Shown here: positions 12,806-25,009 of the stretch, one piece after another
How the letters are laid out: each line of letters starts with the position of its first letter
Position numbering within the stretch: the first letter of the stretch is position 1
Source of the DNA: Labia minor
Lineage: Eukaryota; Arthropoda; Insecta; Dermaptera; Spongiphoridae
DNA: 64,000 nucleotides
Direction of reading: 5' to 3'
NCBI GenBank assembly: GCA_963082975.1
Contig: OY720344.1
Location: forward strand, 87,916,107 to 87,980,106
Program-made: the position numbers and the translations under genes
The notes under the pieces: generated by a model
What the model was told of the DNA's origin: nothing
Database searches by the model: none
The model's input: only the letters and a program-made list of their open reading frames with translations

Positions 12806-15800
12806 AGATATATACCATTTTATAGCTTAAAATACATTTAAGATAGTATTGATGGAAAGTTTTATCTTATTATTTTTAAACTAAATCTCTAATAATTGAT
12901 CTGAATAATTTATTAATATATTAAAAATTTACATATATAAGCAAATAATCTAACATCATTTTTGAATTAATTTAACTTTTTCTATCTACATATGTTATTA
13001 ACTCATTCTACCTATTTCTATATTATAATAATATTAATAATAAATGTTTTATTCCTTTTTTAACGTGCATCAAAAAATAAAATATAAAAATAAAAAATTA
13101 AAACAAAATTTAAAAACAACGGAAAAATCTCACACTTTTGTACATCCTACGAAAGGAGAGTGCTTATCAAGTCTGTTGTTGCTTATCAAGCGTTGTTGCT
13201 TATCAACGTGTTTTATGATCAGTAGAAAGATTTCTCTCAAATTTTCTATCTATAAACAAAAACAAAAGAATTCTCATACTAAACTGGGAAGTCAAATAAT
13301 GGTAATTTCTATAATATTTAATTGAGTTGATGATATCATCACTTCCATTGAGATACCTCGAGAAATCATCAATAAAAAATTCCAATCCTAATTTTTTAAA
13401 AATTGTTTATTCACCAATGAAGTGATTAGTCCCTCTCTTCTTATAAAATACTAAGAGAATATATGTATATACCTTCACCTATGTATACCTGGGCGTACTT
13501 GCTTAATTCTCCCCTGATTTTAATTATTTCATAATATTTAAAGGGTCCTTTTTACCTTTGAAGGGTTAAAAATATTTGAAATATATGTTACTATGTCCAA
13601 TTAAAATAATTAAAAATAAATTGTTTTATGTTCTTTCGGAGGTTTTTATTATCACTTTTAATTGGCTCATTCATGATAATCTACATATGTGTATTTATAT
13701 TATTAGAAGAGGTTTCTAGTTTTATATTTCTATAATGACAGAAAAAAGAAAACCCCAGTACAGCGCCTTTCTCAACAACATTAAAATAATGAATCAAATT
13801 TAAGAAAAATAACTTTTAACACCAAATTAATTTTAAATAATTTATAGTTTTATATAAATTATGATATTAAAAATAAATTTTTCAAATTTTGATTGATATA
13901 TTAATGCAGTTGAGAAAGGCGTGTATTCTTTTTTTCCGTCAGTTAATAAAATTCCTTTCTTTTTATTTTTTTAACTTTCCTATCTGTGGATAAAGAAATC
14001 AACAGCGTATTTACCATAAAGCTTTCGAAAATTATAAATTTAATCCGTGGAAGAAAGTGTAAACATGGTAGAACAAATTACTGAGGCTTTAGTTAAGAAA
14101 GTCTTTAAGTAAGCAAAAATATGAGCTGAAACTAAAGTTTTACTTGATCAACTAACTTTTTAATGTTTCATCTAAATCATGAATGATAGAGTAACTATCT
14201 TGAAAGGTAGAATGCCGCCATTACAGTTTATATTTGTCACAGTATAAATTATTTTGGTTTATCTCAAGTGTCAAGTGTCTTTGGATTTACTACTCAAAAA
14301 TAAACGGTATTTAATATTGGTTTATTTTGGTTGGGGGTTTTAAGATAAGAAAATTTTAAACACTCCCTTCTTACTCACTACCCGCCCTACATCCTACCCA
14401 AAAAATTAAAGAATATACAATAATTGGTTGTCTCTCGTCCCAAAGATGCATTATTGCGTTCATGGTAAATAACTCGTCTATATATTTCAGCCGGGTAGAA
14501 TAATATCCATTTCTAACATTTCTAGCTCTTTGTGGGTTTCTCTATATATTGAACTTTCTGAATTTAATATAATTTTAATCTGCTGGGTAATGTAATGTAA
14601 TAGAATATTGAATGAAATCTCTTTGACTTTTACACCTGTGATTCTATTGATTTTCGAAGAAAGATTTCAATCAGCAAGTTAAAACAATATTACAAACAAT
14701 AAGTGAAATAACTATGAAATATTTAATTAAATAAACAAATTACTAATATAAAATAGACTACAATGGAAGTTTTCATATAATTTAATTTAAAATTGTATTT
14801 GTTTTATTTATAAATATATAAAAAAATGAACAAATTAATCTGCATATAATTAGAATCTTTAATCATATTTAGAAGACATCTTCTGACTTGCCGGATAATT
14901 GTTATTTAAAATAGAAAATAGTTAATTTACCCAATTTTAAATTTTATGAACAAAGCAGTTTATCCAAAAAATATATTTTTTTAGCCGTTAGTAACAAAGT
15001 GTCTAAAATGATGATGAAAGAATTTCACTACTCTTTCATAATAAAAAGATAATTATTTAGTCTTAAAAATTTATTTTCACAATTATGCATATGGTCAAGA
15101 GTACTAAATGTTAAATGAACAAATAAAATATTCGAAAATATTTATTATAATACAATACATATTTCAATATTGTTTTAAATATTTATTTAAATTACTTAGT
15201 GTAATATATATAGCTATTATTATTTTTAATATCTAATATAAATCTTTTACGTCAAAACATTTTTATTTCTCATTAACTCCAAAAGTTATTCCAACGTTTT
15301 TCTAAATTCTTTTTGCCTATTTCACACATGTTTCCTCAAGATGCTCAAAATACATGTTTCGTATCCAAATTAATGATGCTCACTACTAAACAGAAACTAA
15401 AGAACTCAACTTTCGAAAATTTGACATTAGGGGTGTATATAAAGTTACTACACGTAAAATCAAAAGTCATTGTCTTACCAATTTTGAGGATATATAGTAT
15501 ATATATCTTTGTTAGTGATAAAAATATTTGAAATACACCAGAGGAAATGTATTTAACTATAAGAATAGAGTTCATTGATATATAAAACGCTTATTTTACA
15601 AAAAACAAAAATATCAAAAAGTCACTAACTTATTAAGCTGCCTATTATATCAAATATTTTTTTATAAACGTCAGCCAGTAAACACTCACATTAAATCTTT
15701 TGGCCTTTTATTTACACCTGGCTTTGTTAACAATTTTTTATCCTTTGGTTTGACTATTCACCATTGAAGTAGCTTTTTGTTGCATTTTGTTTACTGAAAT

Positions 15801-16290
15801 TTAGAACCTTATGTCAACAGGCATGAACTTTTTGTCCCCATCACGCGGCAACTTAACACAAATACACATACGCAGTTTTGTCATGGTTGTTTATGTTTGT
15901 GGAAACAGTCTAAATCCACCAAAACAACATTTGAATCTTAGTATTGATTCAGAGTAACTTGAGAAATTATGGCGGACGTAAGAAGTAAATTGATACTTTA
16001 AATTGGAACATTTACGGAAGAGGGATTAAGATTTCAATCTAATTTTATGATTATAATTATAATTTTATGATTATAATTATAATTATGATTTGCATTCATC
16101 AATTACATTTAATTATTTAATTTATCAATAACATTTATGCATAGGTAATTTTAATAATATTTTACTATATCTAAATGTTTAACATTTTAAATTTAAATTT
16201 ATTTATTTCTTTATTTAATGGGAAAAAGTAAAAGGATAAATAAGGTGTGAGTAAAATAATGGAATGTGGTGTGGCCTAAAGTTATCATAT
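12806..16290. other. Long AT-rich stretch without genes
   Basis: Only short chance ORFs are present. A small tandem duplication of ttttatgattataattataa lies at about 16043-16085, and a partly repeated ttgttgcttatcaa motif at about 13175-13207. Confidence 0.5.
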
Positions 16291-16295
16291 ATAAA

Positions 16296-16345
16296 TTAAA
16301 TTATGAGCTGTGGCCTGGCACAGAACCGACCGAGGATTTGAAATA
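16296..16345. repeat. Fragment of the accgaccga repeat family
   Basis: This segment (gtggcctggcacagaaccga, then aaataaatgaatttcc) matches the left ends of the copies at 25786, 44893 and 61980. Only the first ~50 bp are present here. Confidence 0.75.
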
Positions 16346-16482
16346 AATGAATTTCCAAACAACATTATATATATAATAGTCCAAAACTAATTTGGAATTA
16401 ATTTGGTAATTTAATCAAATTTCATCAATTAAATTTATTTATTTTTTTTAATAATTTTTTATAATATATAAATATAATATTA

Positions 16483-16971
16483 CGAGGGGTGTTCAAAGAA
16501 TTCTCGGTAACGGGGTAATTTAGCAGTGACGAAGAGACTTAAATTATTTCAGTTGGTAACGACACTCCCTGAGAACATAACCTCAAAATTTCATTTATTT
16601 ATCATTAGTACTAATCTAATTATCGTTGGTGTAAGAAGACCAGAATGACTGATGCGAAAAATGCTTTGAATAAATAAAGCCTACACCTTACAGCCCAGAC
16701 CTGGCCCCCAGTGATTACTTCTTGTTCCCCAACCTAAAAAAAAAGATCTTCGTGGAAAACGATTTTCTGACGATGAAAAACTGAAGATGGCAATTAACGC
16801 ACATTTAAAGGGCAAGGAGGAAAAATATTTTTTACAGGGAATTCAAAATTTAGTTTCCCGAGCAAACAAGTGTATTGAGGTTATGGGGGACTACATTGAA
16901 AAATAAATTTTAGTTTGAAGTTTCTGCATTTTCCTTTATACCTATACCGAGAATACTTTGAACACCCCTGG
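16483..16971 (+). mobile_element. Internally deleted mariner element
   Basis: Terminal inverted repeats cgaggggtgttcaaag (left, 16483) and the matching right end (ctttgaacacccctgg, ending 16971) are flanked by TA dinucleotides. The 489-bp copy keeps the 5' untranslated part, a few start codons' worth of N-terminal sequence (about 16643), and then jumps directly to the C-terminal catalytic region (SPDLAPSDYFLFPN, containing the last acidic residue of the DD34D triad). A second copy with the same deletion lies inverted at 50678-51181, so this is an established non-autonomous family. Confidence 0.9.
16680..16906 (+). pseudogene. mariner transposase C-terminal fragment
   Basis: The translation shows SPDLAPSDYFLFPN, then after a small frameshift in a run of A residues LRGKRFSDDEKLK, then FLQGIQNLVSRANKCIEVMG, and terminates after GDYIEK. 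This corresponds to the end of a mariner DD34D transposase. The N-terminal helix-turn-helix part and the first two catalytic aspartates are deleted. The remaining reading frame is well preserved, so the founder of this deletion derivative was probably recent. Confidence 0.85.
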
Positions 16972-17129
16972 TATATAGAATAAATTTATCTTAAATTAAT
17001 TTTAATTAAAATATAATAATAATAATTAAATAAATATATTACTTAAATAGATTTAAATTTAAAAATAAAAACAAAGAAATTAAAAATTGTATCAAAGTTT
17101 TATTCACATAAATACTTTTTATCTATATA

Positions 17130-17400
17130 TCAATTGATTGTTATAATAGTAGTCCTTGTGTTTGATAAGATTTTTTGAGGATGAGGCCTTTCCGAAATGA
17201 TGGTGATCGGAGGTGAAGGGTTGATGCCGATGAAATGTTGGTGGTGAACGATGGATTCATCATGATATAGGTACTTGGGAAAGGCCAGCATTGTAAGATT
17301 TCTTAACGCCTCAATTGAATTCAATATGGAAGTTTGCGGTGTACTGCATAGTAACAACATCTTCATTGAAAGAGTACTCTACCTTCTTTTGAGTACATCT
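17130..17400. repeat. Arm of a diverged inverted repeat pair (left)
   Basis: This arm contains ggtgatcggaggtgaagg, catcatgatataggtacttg and gaaaggccagcattg. The reverse complement of this landmark order appears at 18600-18960 (caatgctggcctctcccaag, tatctatatcatgatga, cttcgatcaccatctc). The two arms are diverged. Short matches continue outwards from the left arm to about 17600 (agcatgagctaaggcgacg against gccgttgccttcactcatgct). Family unknown; no protein recognised. Confidence 0.6.
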
Positions 17401-17724
17401 CCTATCCAAGTCTCCCATTGGTTCTTGTGAGCTCCCGTGTAACCATCAACCACTCCATATAAAATTGAATAATGTGCAGTAACCTAAAATATTAATAAAT
17501 ATAAGAAATATAATAATACAAAATTCTCATAGTGTTAAGTTACATAATAGTCCTTGATCATCTTGATATGATATTGATCCCATCCTATAATTCAGCATGA
17601 GCTAAGGCGACGACGCTTAAAGGTACGGCAACCATCATCATCTATTTTCTATTAAACAAAGACGTATTCTTTAAAAAAAATAAATATTTATTATAAGTAA
17701 AAAAATAAATTTATTATTATTTTA

Positions 17725-17840
17725 TATCTTCTTCTTAAGGTGCCGTCTCCCTTTCGGAGTTTGGCTATCATCATGACTAGGTTAGCCTTAGAAACTGCCC
17801 ACCCATGATGATTTTTCTTGGGAATGTTAATGCGGTGGTT
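17725..17840. repeat. Unclassified GC-richer repeat fragment
   Basis: This segment has ggtgccgtctccctttcgg, ttggctatcatcatgac and gtggtttcccgttgccttcc. It lies between the two inverted arms (17.13-17.6 and 18.55-18.96) and is much richer in G+C than its flanks. It looks like a conserved piece of a retroelement or a coding remnant, but I could not assign it. Confidence 0.35.
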
Positions 17841-18549
17841 TCCCGTTGCCTTCCGCAATTATTTTATATACTTTTGATAATATGTGTATTCTCTTCACAA
17901 ATGAGAGAAAAAAAATGCTTCTTTAAAAAATACTTCTTTGAATACATTTCCTTCCCATTGTTCTTTCTGATTATCGATATGTCTATCACTCACTCCTCTA
18001 TAAACAATTTTCAATTACTTAATTAGAAGATTTAAATATTAATCAAAATAATACCAAAAAGTAAGTTATAAATAGAAAAAAATATTAAATAAAATAAATT
18101 CATGAACAAATGTACAGACTGGCTAAAATGGGAAGACCAATAATTAACAAAAAAAATATTGTGATTATTATTATTCTCCAAATAGCTAAATCAAAAGAAA
18201 TGTCAAAAGAAAAAAAATAAATCAGGTTTTTCTAAATTATATATAATATATATATATAATATATACATTAAAAAAATATAAATATTTTAGATAAATATAA
18301 TCACATTAGAAGAGGGATTATATTCTAATTCTAGTAATATTCTAAAATCGATAATTAATAAAAATAAAGGTTTAACTTCCACCGCTGATGATATATAAGT
18401 GCGACAAATAAAGAAAATTTATATATAAAATAACAAGAGAAGAACATTGACCCAAATGAAGCTAATGAGTTCATTATAATGATTTCAATTGAAAATAAAT
18501 ATTTAAAATTTGGAGTAAATTATTACTTGTTAGATGTTTCTGGTTTCCG

Positions 18550-18965
18550 TTCTTTTAGGCGCCGTTGCCTTCACTCATGCTGGATTATAGGTCCAGCATC
18601 AAGATGATCATGACTCCTATACATTATTCAATTAAATATAGAGTTGTTGATGGTCACTTGGGAGGCCACAAAAGCCAATGGGGGACTCGGATAGGATATA
18701 GTCAAAGGAAGGTAGAAGGTACTCTCTCAAGGCAGCTGATTTTACTATCCGATTCTATCTGCAGCACACCGCTAACTCCCATAATTCAATGGATTCCATG
18801 GAGTCGTTTTGAAATCTAGCAATGCTGGCCTCTCCCAAGTATCTATATCATGATGAACCCATCGTTCACCATCATCAACCGATCATTCATCGTCATCAAC
18901 GCTTCACCTTCGATCACCATCTCATATTTCGGAAATGTCTCCTCTTCTCAAAGTTTTATCCAACT
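18550..18965. repeat. Arm of a diverged inverted repeat pair (right)
   Basis: Reverse-complement partner of 17130-17600. The loop between the arms is about 1 kb. The 84-residue plus-strand ORF across it is not recognisable and is probably incidental. Confidence 0.6.
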
Positions 18966-19183
18966 CTAAGACGACTATCTTAACTTCAAACTTTGAAACA
19001 ATTTTTAATTTTTTTTTTTTATTTACCATATTTCATATATTAGTTTATTTAAGAATATCATATCTTTCTCAAACAAATTTAAATTTCCTATGTCGAGTAT
19101 TGGTTTCCATAGATATTGTTCATTGTATTGTTTTTTGAATAAAATGTTTTTTAATGGTATCCAAGTTCAATTAATAATAATAG

Positions 19184-19660
19184 ATGGTAAATTTTCGACG
19201 AGGTTTCTGGATTTTAGAATTTTTAAGGTTTTTTAGGAAAAATTCCTGTTGTTTCTTGGAATTAGATACTGGATCCCCGATTTCTATTATTAATAAAAGC
19301 ATGTGGAATGAATTTGGGTGTCCTCATCATTTTAGGATGGAATTATGTATTTCAAGTTTCACAGGACATAAAGTCCACTTAAGAGATTTGAAGATTCATT
19401 GAATTTATGAAAATTTACTTTTTTAAATTTAATTGAAATTTAATTTTTTAATAAGTAATTTTTAAATTCGCATTGAAATAGGAATTATTAAAAGAGAATT
19501 TCAAGATATCTATTCCTTAGGACATTGTAAAATTTTGGTTAATATTTATATTAAGCGTAAAGTTGATCTCATTTTTTCTTAATGGCCTTCCCATCCTATT
19601 GGTCGATAAAAATTATCTGAAATTTTCACAATTTTCATTAATTAAATTTAAATGAAAATT
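19184..19660 (+). pseudogene. Decayed Gypsy pol fragment (protease and start of RT)
   Basis: The frame at 19184-19402 contains FLELDTGSPISIINKSMW, the retropepsin active site D-T-G followed by a hydrophobic stretch, as in Gypsy-class proteases. A later segment (about 19480-19580) reads IKREFQDIYSLGHCKI, the region that precedes the reverse transcriptase domain. Stops and frameshifts separate these pieces, and the RT core is not found downstream. This is an old, inactive Gypsy relic, distinct from the less decayed Gypsy fragments at 34-44 kb. Confidence 0.7.
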
Positions 19661-19699
19661 AAAACATAGAGCGACATTTAAGTAATTAATTATAATTAT

Positions 19700-20640
19700 C
19701 TGGAAAAATTTTTTTTATAACATTTGTTTAAAAAAATAATTCAAAATTAAAAACAAAATAAGGTCAGACAATCCATAGAGGTTTACAAAAAAAAATCATT
19801 GGATCTGGAACAATATCAATAGAATCTTTCGAATATAAAATTGCTAGTGTTGGCTTTTATTTCAACTTTTATTAGTTAGTATACTACTCTAGTTTCAATT
19901 GGAAAAAGATCTCTTTTTTCTCTTGGGAGTGACAATAAAAAAAGTCTCTGTTATTAAAGTACCTTTTTGCTGGTTTGTTAGTTTAGGTCAAATGAAATAT
20001 GTTTTAATATAAAATCAACATACAATAAATACATAGAGGGCAACTTTGAGTGAAGTATTTAACATCGTTTGAATCTACTTTAAAAACGAATGTCAAGAGG
20101 ATCCATCGGAGAAGTTGCTTTAAATTGCTAATAACGAGTGTTTACATCTGCCTTTAAGAGGGAAATATATTTCCACTTAAATTACAATATTACAATTTAA
20201 AAAAAAAATATAATTTGCAAATATTTGATTAGAATATATTTACATTATTTTTTTTATGATTGAAATAAGATAATTTACATTAAATATACAGGAGGGATAT
20301 CAATGAAACGAGATAATAGTACAAAATAACTGGATCTTTATTTCTTTCCTCAGCTACATAACTACATTATTCACCAATCAAACCGATGGTAGATTTTGAA
20401 GGAAGTGACACGCCAGTTATTTTCCCCCACTAACATCCAACTTTTTATGATTATCATCTCTTTTTCTAGAAATAATATAAAATAATAATACTTAATTAAA
20501 TAATATAAATAAAAAAATAAATATAAAAATAAACAATAAATAAATAATGATTGGTTGCTATTGGTTTGTATATTAATCTTTAGTTTTAAGTAAATGGGTA
20601 TAATAACTGCATATATAATATATATTATGACTTTTCCTCA
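19700..20640. other. AT-rich stretch, no gene seen
   Basis: No recognised element or coding exon. It may include further decayed Gypsy sequence after 19660, but no motif supports that. Confidence 0.4.
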
Positions 20641-20644
20641 TTTT

Positions 20645-21286
20645 TACTATCTCGCCAGAGATAGTATTGCGATCACGAAAATTTTCGATGTTGAGATTTT
20701 GATGTTTTTATACGTTTTGAAGGTTCCTGAATCATTTTCACTAAGGTTGAGAAAAATGTCTGTGTGTGTGTATGTGTGTGTGTATGTGTGTGTGTATGTG
20801 TGTGTGTATGTGTGTGTGTATGTATGTAGGCAAGATTACGCAAAAACGGTTTGAGCTAGAATGATGAAATTTGGTACATGGACATTATTCAAAATTCATA
20901 GTTTTCTATCAACTTTTGAGAAATGTAGGTCAACCGGAAGAGGGTCATTACCTACAACGTTTTGATTTTTTTTCCTCTAAAGTGACCGTAAAAATAAAAA
21001 TATATGTTTGATAATTTTTCACATGATTAATAATTGTATAAAACTGCTATATATAGAATTTCAGCTTGATTGAATTGCTGAAAGTACCAGAATTAATTTT
21101 TTAACACTGCATATCTCACGCGCCAACACGTGCCATGGTGCCATCAACAAAAAGCCAAACATGCGCTGGTTTAATATTTATTATTTATAATTTATAATTA
21201 ATTAAATTTAATTTAAAAATAATATATTATGTTATTTAATCCAATTCAAATTGCGAGATAGTCGAGTGGAGACACTCCAGCTAATT
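20645..21286 (+). mobile_element. HINE-like (Helentron-associated) element with internal microsatellite
   Basis: A subterminal inverted repeat actatctcgc (20646) pairs with gcgagatagt (21253). A tgtgtgtgta-type microsatellite lies ~115 bp from the 5' end (20758-20828), and the 3' end has a small hairpin ggag-aca-ctcc followed by agctaatt. This layout (subterminal inverted repeats, internal microsatellite, 3' stem-loop) matches Helentron-associated interspersed elements such as DINE-1. It encodes nothing; the 86-aa frame across it is a shadow of the microsatellite. The copy at 35128-35717 is nearly the same but has a shorter microsatellite. Confidence 0.7.
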
Positions 21287-21289
21287 ATA

Positions 21290-23590
21290 TATGCAATAAA
21301 GGCCTATGTAATATAATATTCCTCATTGGGATAAAAGAACTAATAAAAAGAACTGAGTCATAAGAACAAAGTATGACAGTCTGACTAAAATATAAAAGGG
21401 TCAATTATATATATATGAAAATAAAAAAGTATGATTACGCAACTTAATAAGTAGCAAGTCGTTTGAAGAGATAAATAGGATTATGACATAATTAGGGATA
21501 AAAATTTAAAATATCAGAATATCCATTATTATTTATGTTTTATATCGTAATAATATTAATATTAAATATATACATAAATTTTCATATTTCTTAAGTTTTT
21601 ATTAAAATTGATAAATTAAGATAAGAATTACTGCAGTGAAAATTTTTAACAGAATTTCATTTTTTTTTTGTTTAGTTGTATTAATTAAATGAATCGTTTA
21701 TTATAATGTTATGTTTATAATTATTAAAAATGCAATTAAAAAAATTATTAATTTTAGATTAAGTGGAAAATATAGAAACAAAATTGGTATAGGGGAAATA
21801 ATTGGAAACCGACAGATAGCGTGGGTCAAAATAAATAGGGAGGAAAATAAAAACATTAATTTATAGAAAACGGGTGAGGGTAGAAGAGATGGGTGGAGGA
21901 ATGTGTTTGCTCCGGTCAAAAAGTTCCTGATACAGTAAAGGAACATTGTTGAATAAATATTAGCTTAATTTTACCAATTAAAAATGTTCGAACCTTAATT
22001 TAAAAAAAAAAATATTTATTTTGTTTATAAATGGAAAATATTTATTAGCCGCAATGAGTTCAGGGCTAAAGTTGAATTGACTCGTTGGTATAAACGTTGT
22101 TTATAACATTTATGCTATTACGCTTCACTAATTTTACTTCATATATTTTATATTATGGATAAATAAAGCGTTTTTTTTTTACACAATTTCTAAATAATCA
22201 CTGAAACGATTAAAATTCATAGCAATACTAAATGATGTTATTAATTAATTAAATCTGAAATAATTTCTTCAGGATTTTAGTTATCCAGTTACTGATTAAG
22301 CGAAGTAGAGATGTTATGTGATCAGGACAACGTATGATCTTAACTTTAATCTTGATTTAGTTTATCGGAGGCCGTTACTTTTTATTTTAAGTAGTCCCTC
22401 AATATTGATCACGTAAGCTGAGTGGAGCTTCTTCCCATAGACCATACCAGAGAAAAATTATTCTAAAATAGAATTGAAAAAAATTCAGTATATAGACATA
22501 ATAAATTAATTGATATCGAAATTTAATTTGTTCTTAGTTGAGTAATCTCTGTATATTCACTGAAATAGATTGAGGGGCCTTTGATTGATATATGTCTTAA
22601 AAGATGGCAATAGGTTTATAATTTATTGCTGGCCTTGGAAATGCTTTACACTAATGTATTCTCTAAGACTTTGGTAAATACATCACAGAATGGCATTAAT
22701 CACAGCCGCCACGTTCTATTTAATGGTGTTGGTGTGAAGGAAGGAAAGGAGCAAAACACAACATTCATGACACCTCTTTAAAATTTATGCTGCCTATAGT
22801 CAAACAAGTATAAAACCTGTATAGTAAAAAAAAATATTATTATCGAGTTTAGCAGGAACATGAATTAATAAAAAATAAAATTTAAAAAAGAAGTGAAAAA
22901 TATTTATCAAAAGATAAGAATAAAAGTATAAATAAATTTGTATCAAATAAATTATAGGCGTATATATAAATTATTGAGGTATTTGTCCTATTGTAAAAAA
23001 ATAAATATAAAATTATTAATTATTATTATTATTCCTCTATAAAGTTTGCATGTTTAAAACTTCCTTATTTATTTATTTTTTTTATTGAAAAGATGATTAA
23101 TTATGAAAAAGTTATAGATTGTGGGTCAAATACTTTAGTACCTAAACCTCAGCAATAATAATATTTCTAAAATACCATGTAATAATTTCATATAGTAATG
23201 TCATATAGAGAAGACATATTCAGTAAATTTCAACTCTAACTCCTCTCCCCCTTATTTTTAAAATTAAACATTATTTATTTTGATGTTTTTAAAGCAATTT
23301 TATTCAAATTTGAGATTTTGTTAGAAAGTACTTATTTTTATAAACTTCATAAATAATTATTTAGTGAAATAAAGTAGATAATATATTAATAAATTAAATA
23401 ACTCATCAGCTAAGAAATAACGTAAAGTTTAATATTATAACCAGATTGAAACTTTTGATATGTCTTTTAAAAGAAAAAAAAACTTTTCTAAAATAAAATA
23501 ATTATTTTTAATTGCAAGATTGTTTAATTTAAATTAAACTTCAAATTTATCCCACATTAAAAATTAAAAACAAAAATAAATCTTATAAAT
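21290..23590. other. AT-rich stretch, no gene seen
   Basis: Only chance ORFs. No TIR-bounded element, tRNA or conserved exon was recognised. Confidence 0.5.
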
Positions 23591-23599
23591 AAAAATGAA

Positions 23600-23860
23600 T
23601 CGCAAAATGTGTTGGTAACGGCATCACTCAATAACGCCTGGACCAATTTTAACAATTATTTTTTTAAAATGTTCGTTGAAGTCCAAAGATGGTTTTTACG
23701 ACGAGAAAAAATCGAATAATTGCCGGGAACCCCTAAAAACAGCCCCTTTTTCCACATACATATTTTTCAATATTATGCAATATGTACATAATTACTATTT
23801 TTTAATATTATGCAATATGTACATAATTACAATTTTTCAATATTATGTAATATGTAATTA
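23600..23860. repeat. Repeat fragment with a three-unit tandem array
   Basis: A transposon-like segment (ggtaacggcatcactcaata, then aacgcctggaccaattttaa) is followed by about three tandem copies of a ~36-bp unit containing tattatgcaatatgtacata (about 23765-23860). The family is not identified. Confidence 0.55.
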
Positions 23861-23879
23861 CTAATTGATGAAAAGAGGT

Positions 23880-24163
23880 GGAGCTAGAAATTAATAGTGC
23901 TAAGACAAAGTATTTAGTAACAGAGAGGAATAGTATTAACACACACAAAGTCTTAACATACAAAATGTAGAATTTGAAAAAGTATAAATATTTAAATACT
24001 TAAGATCTGTAATCACGAAGGATAATAATATTCGAGAAGAATTTAAATCGACGTTGTAATCGAGTAACACCTGTTATTATGCAGTAAAGGGGCTTATTTT
24101 ATCAAAACTATTATCAAAGAGAATCAAAATTGAAATATATAAAACAATTATTTTTCATGTTGA
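23880..24163 (+). pseudogene. Non-LTR retrotransposon RT C-terminal relic
   Basis: The translation begins LEINSAKTKYLVTER, followed across frameshifts by KKYKYLNT and NIREEFKS-like, CYYAVKGL-like and SKLKYIKQL segments. This is the region after the catalytic YxDD box in LINE reverse transcriptases. Stops interrupt it. The LINE sequence continues at 24383 beyond a hAT MITE inserted within it. The catalytic box itself is not present. Confidence 0.65.
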
Positions 24164-24171
24164 CCGATGAC

Positions 24172-24374
24172 TAGGGTGACCATATTTCGAAAACACCAAA
24201 CCGGGACACCTTTTTTTTAGACATAAATTGAAAAAAATTTTGAAAAAAAGTACGAAATGTCCTAAATATTGAAAAAGCGGGACACTTGGCTGTCCAGAAG
24301 ACATTTTTGGGGACGCCGGGACAGAGCACCTAAATCAGAACAATCCTGGAAAAACGGGACGTTTGATCACCCTA
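24172..24374. mobile_element. hAT-type MITE inserted in the LINE relic
   Basis: The ends tagggtgacca and tgatcacccta are inverted. They are flanked by ccgatgac (24164-24171) and tcgatgac (24375-24382), an 8-bp duplication with one mismatch. The interior carries cgggacacc..gggacac motifs. The right half of the same insertion, with the same tcgatgac flank, is also seen at 36787-36836. Confidence 0.85.
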
Positions 24375-24382
24375 TCGATGAC

Positions 24383-25008
24383 GATAAGGTTATAAAATAA
24401 TAAAATAATAAAGGTTATAAAATCGAGAAGGCTGGGATGGGAAGGGGACGTAGCTGGAATGGGAGAGGCTAGAAAGATCGGCGAAAAATATATTTTGGAG
24501 AAACCGATTGGGAAACATCCGGTAGAAGACCAAGGACGCGGTGGTTGGACAATAAAGGATGGGATATGGGAGAGATGGGACAGGGTAGGATTTGGTTTTA
24601 GCTCAGGATAGGGACGCTTAGAGAAATGTGGATGCTGCGGCTAAGAACTTTCGAAAACTGTAGAGACACAGTATACAACTATCACTTGTTAGTATTTAGT
24701 ATTGTATAGAATTTATTAGATTGTGATTTTAAAATAAAAAAAAAATTATTATATTACTAACTGCTAGCTTATTATATTACTAGATGAGATAGTATACAAT
24801 AATAATAAATAATTAATTTACTGATTAAATTAAAATATATTTTACAAGAAAACAAATAAGTGTCTTATCTACTTATACTGATTGATAAAAATAGATGAAA
24901 ACATTTTACATACACACTTTCAACCATATACTATGAATCACTCGGGGGTACAGGGGGCGGAGCCCCCATCTAGGTGTGAAGAGCGCCGAAGGCGCTCGGT
25001 GCAGCTAG
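24383..25008 (+). mobile_element. Helitron 3' region carrying a LINE tail
   Basis: 24403-24670 is the C-terminal end of a LINE ORF (frame-broken copy of the intact tail at 58910-59210), followed by an AT-rich linker. The terminus has cactcgggggtaca, hairpin gggggcggagccccc, hairpin gagcgcc-gaa-ggcgctc (24981-24997), and CTAG at 25005-25008 followed by T. A GC-rich hairpin about 10 bp before a terminal CTRR with an A/T target is the Helitron 3' signature. The 5' end was not located. Three related copies (36.8, 43.1 and 62.5 kb) show that the LINE tail is part of the mobile unit. Confidence 0.75.
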
Positions 25009-25009
25009 T

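Noticed and set aside
20594..20854. 86-codon ORF ending in alternating Val-Cys-Val-Tyr
   Set aside because: It is a translation of the tgtgtgtgta microsatellite within a HINE-like element.
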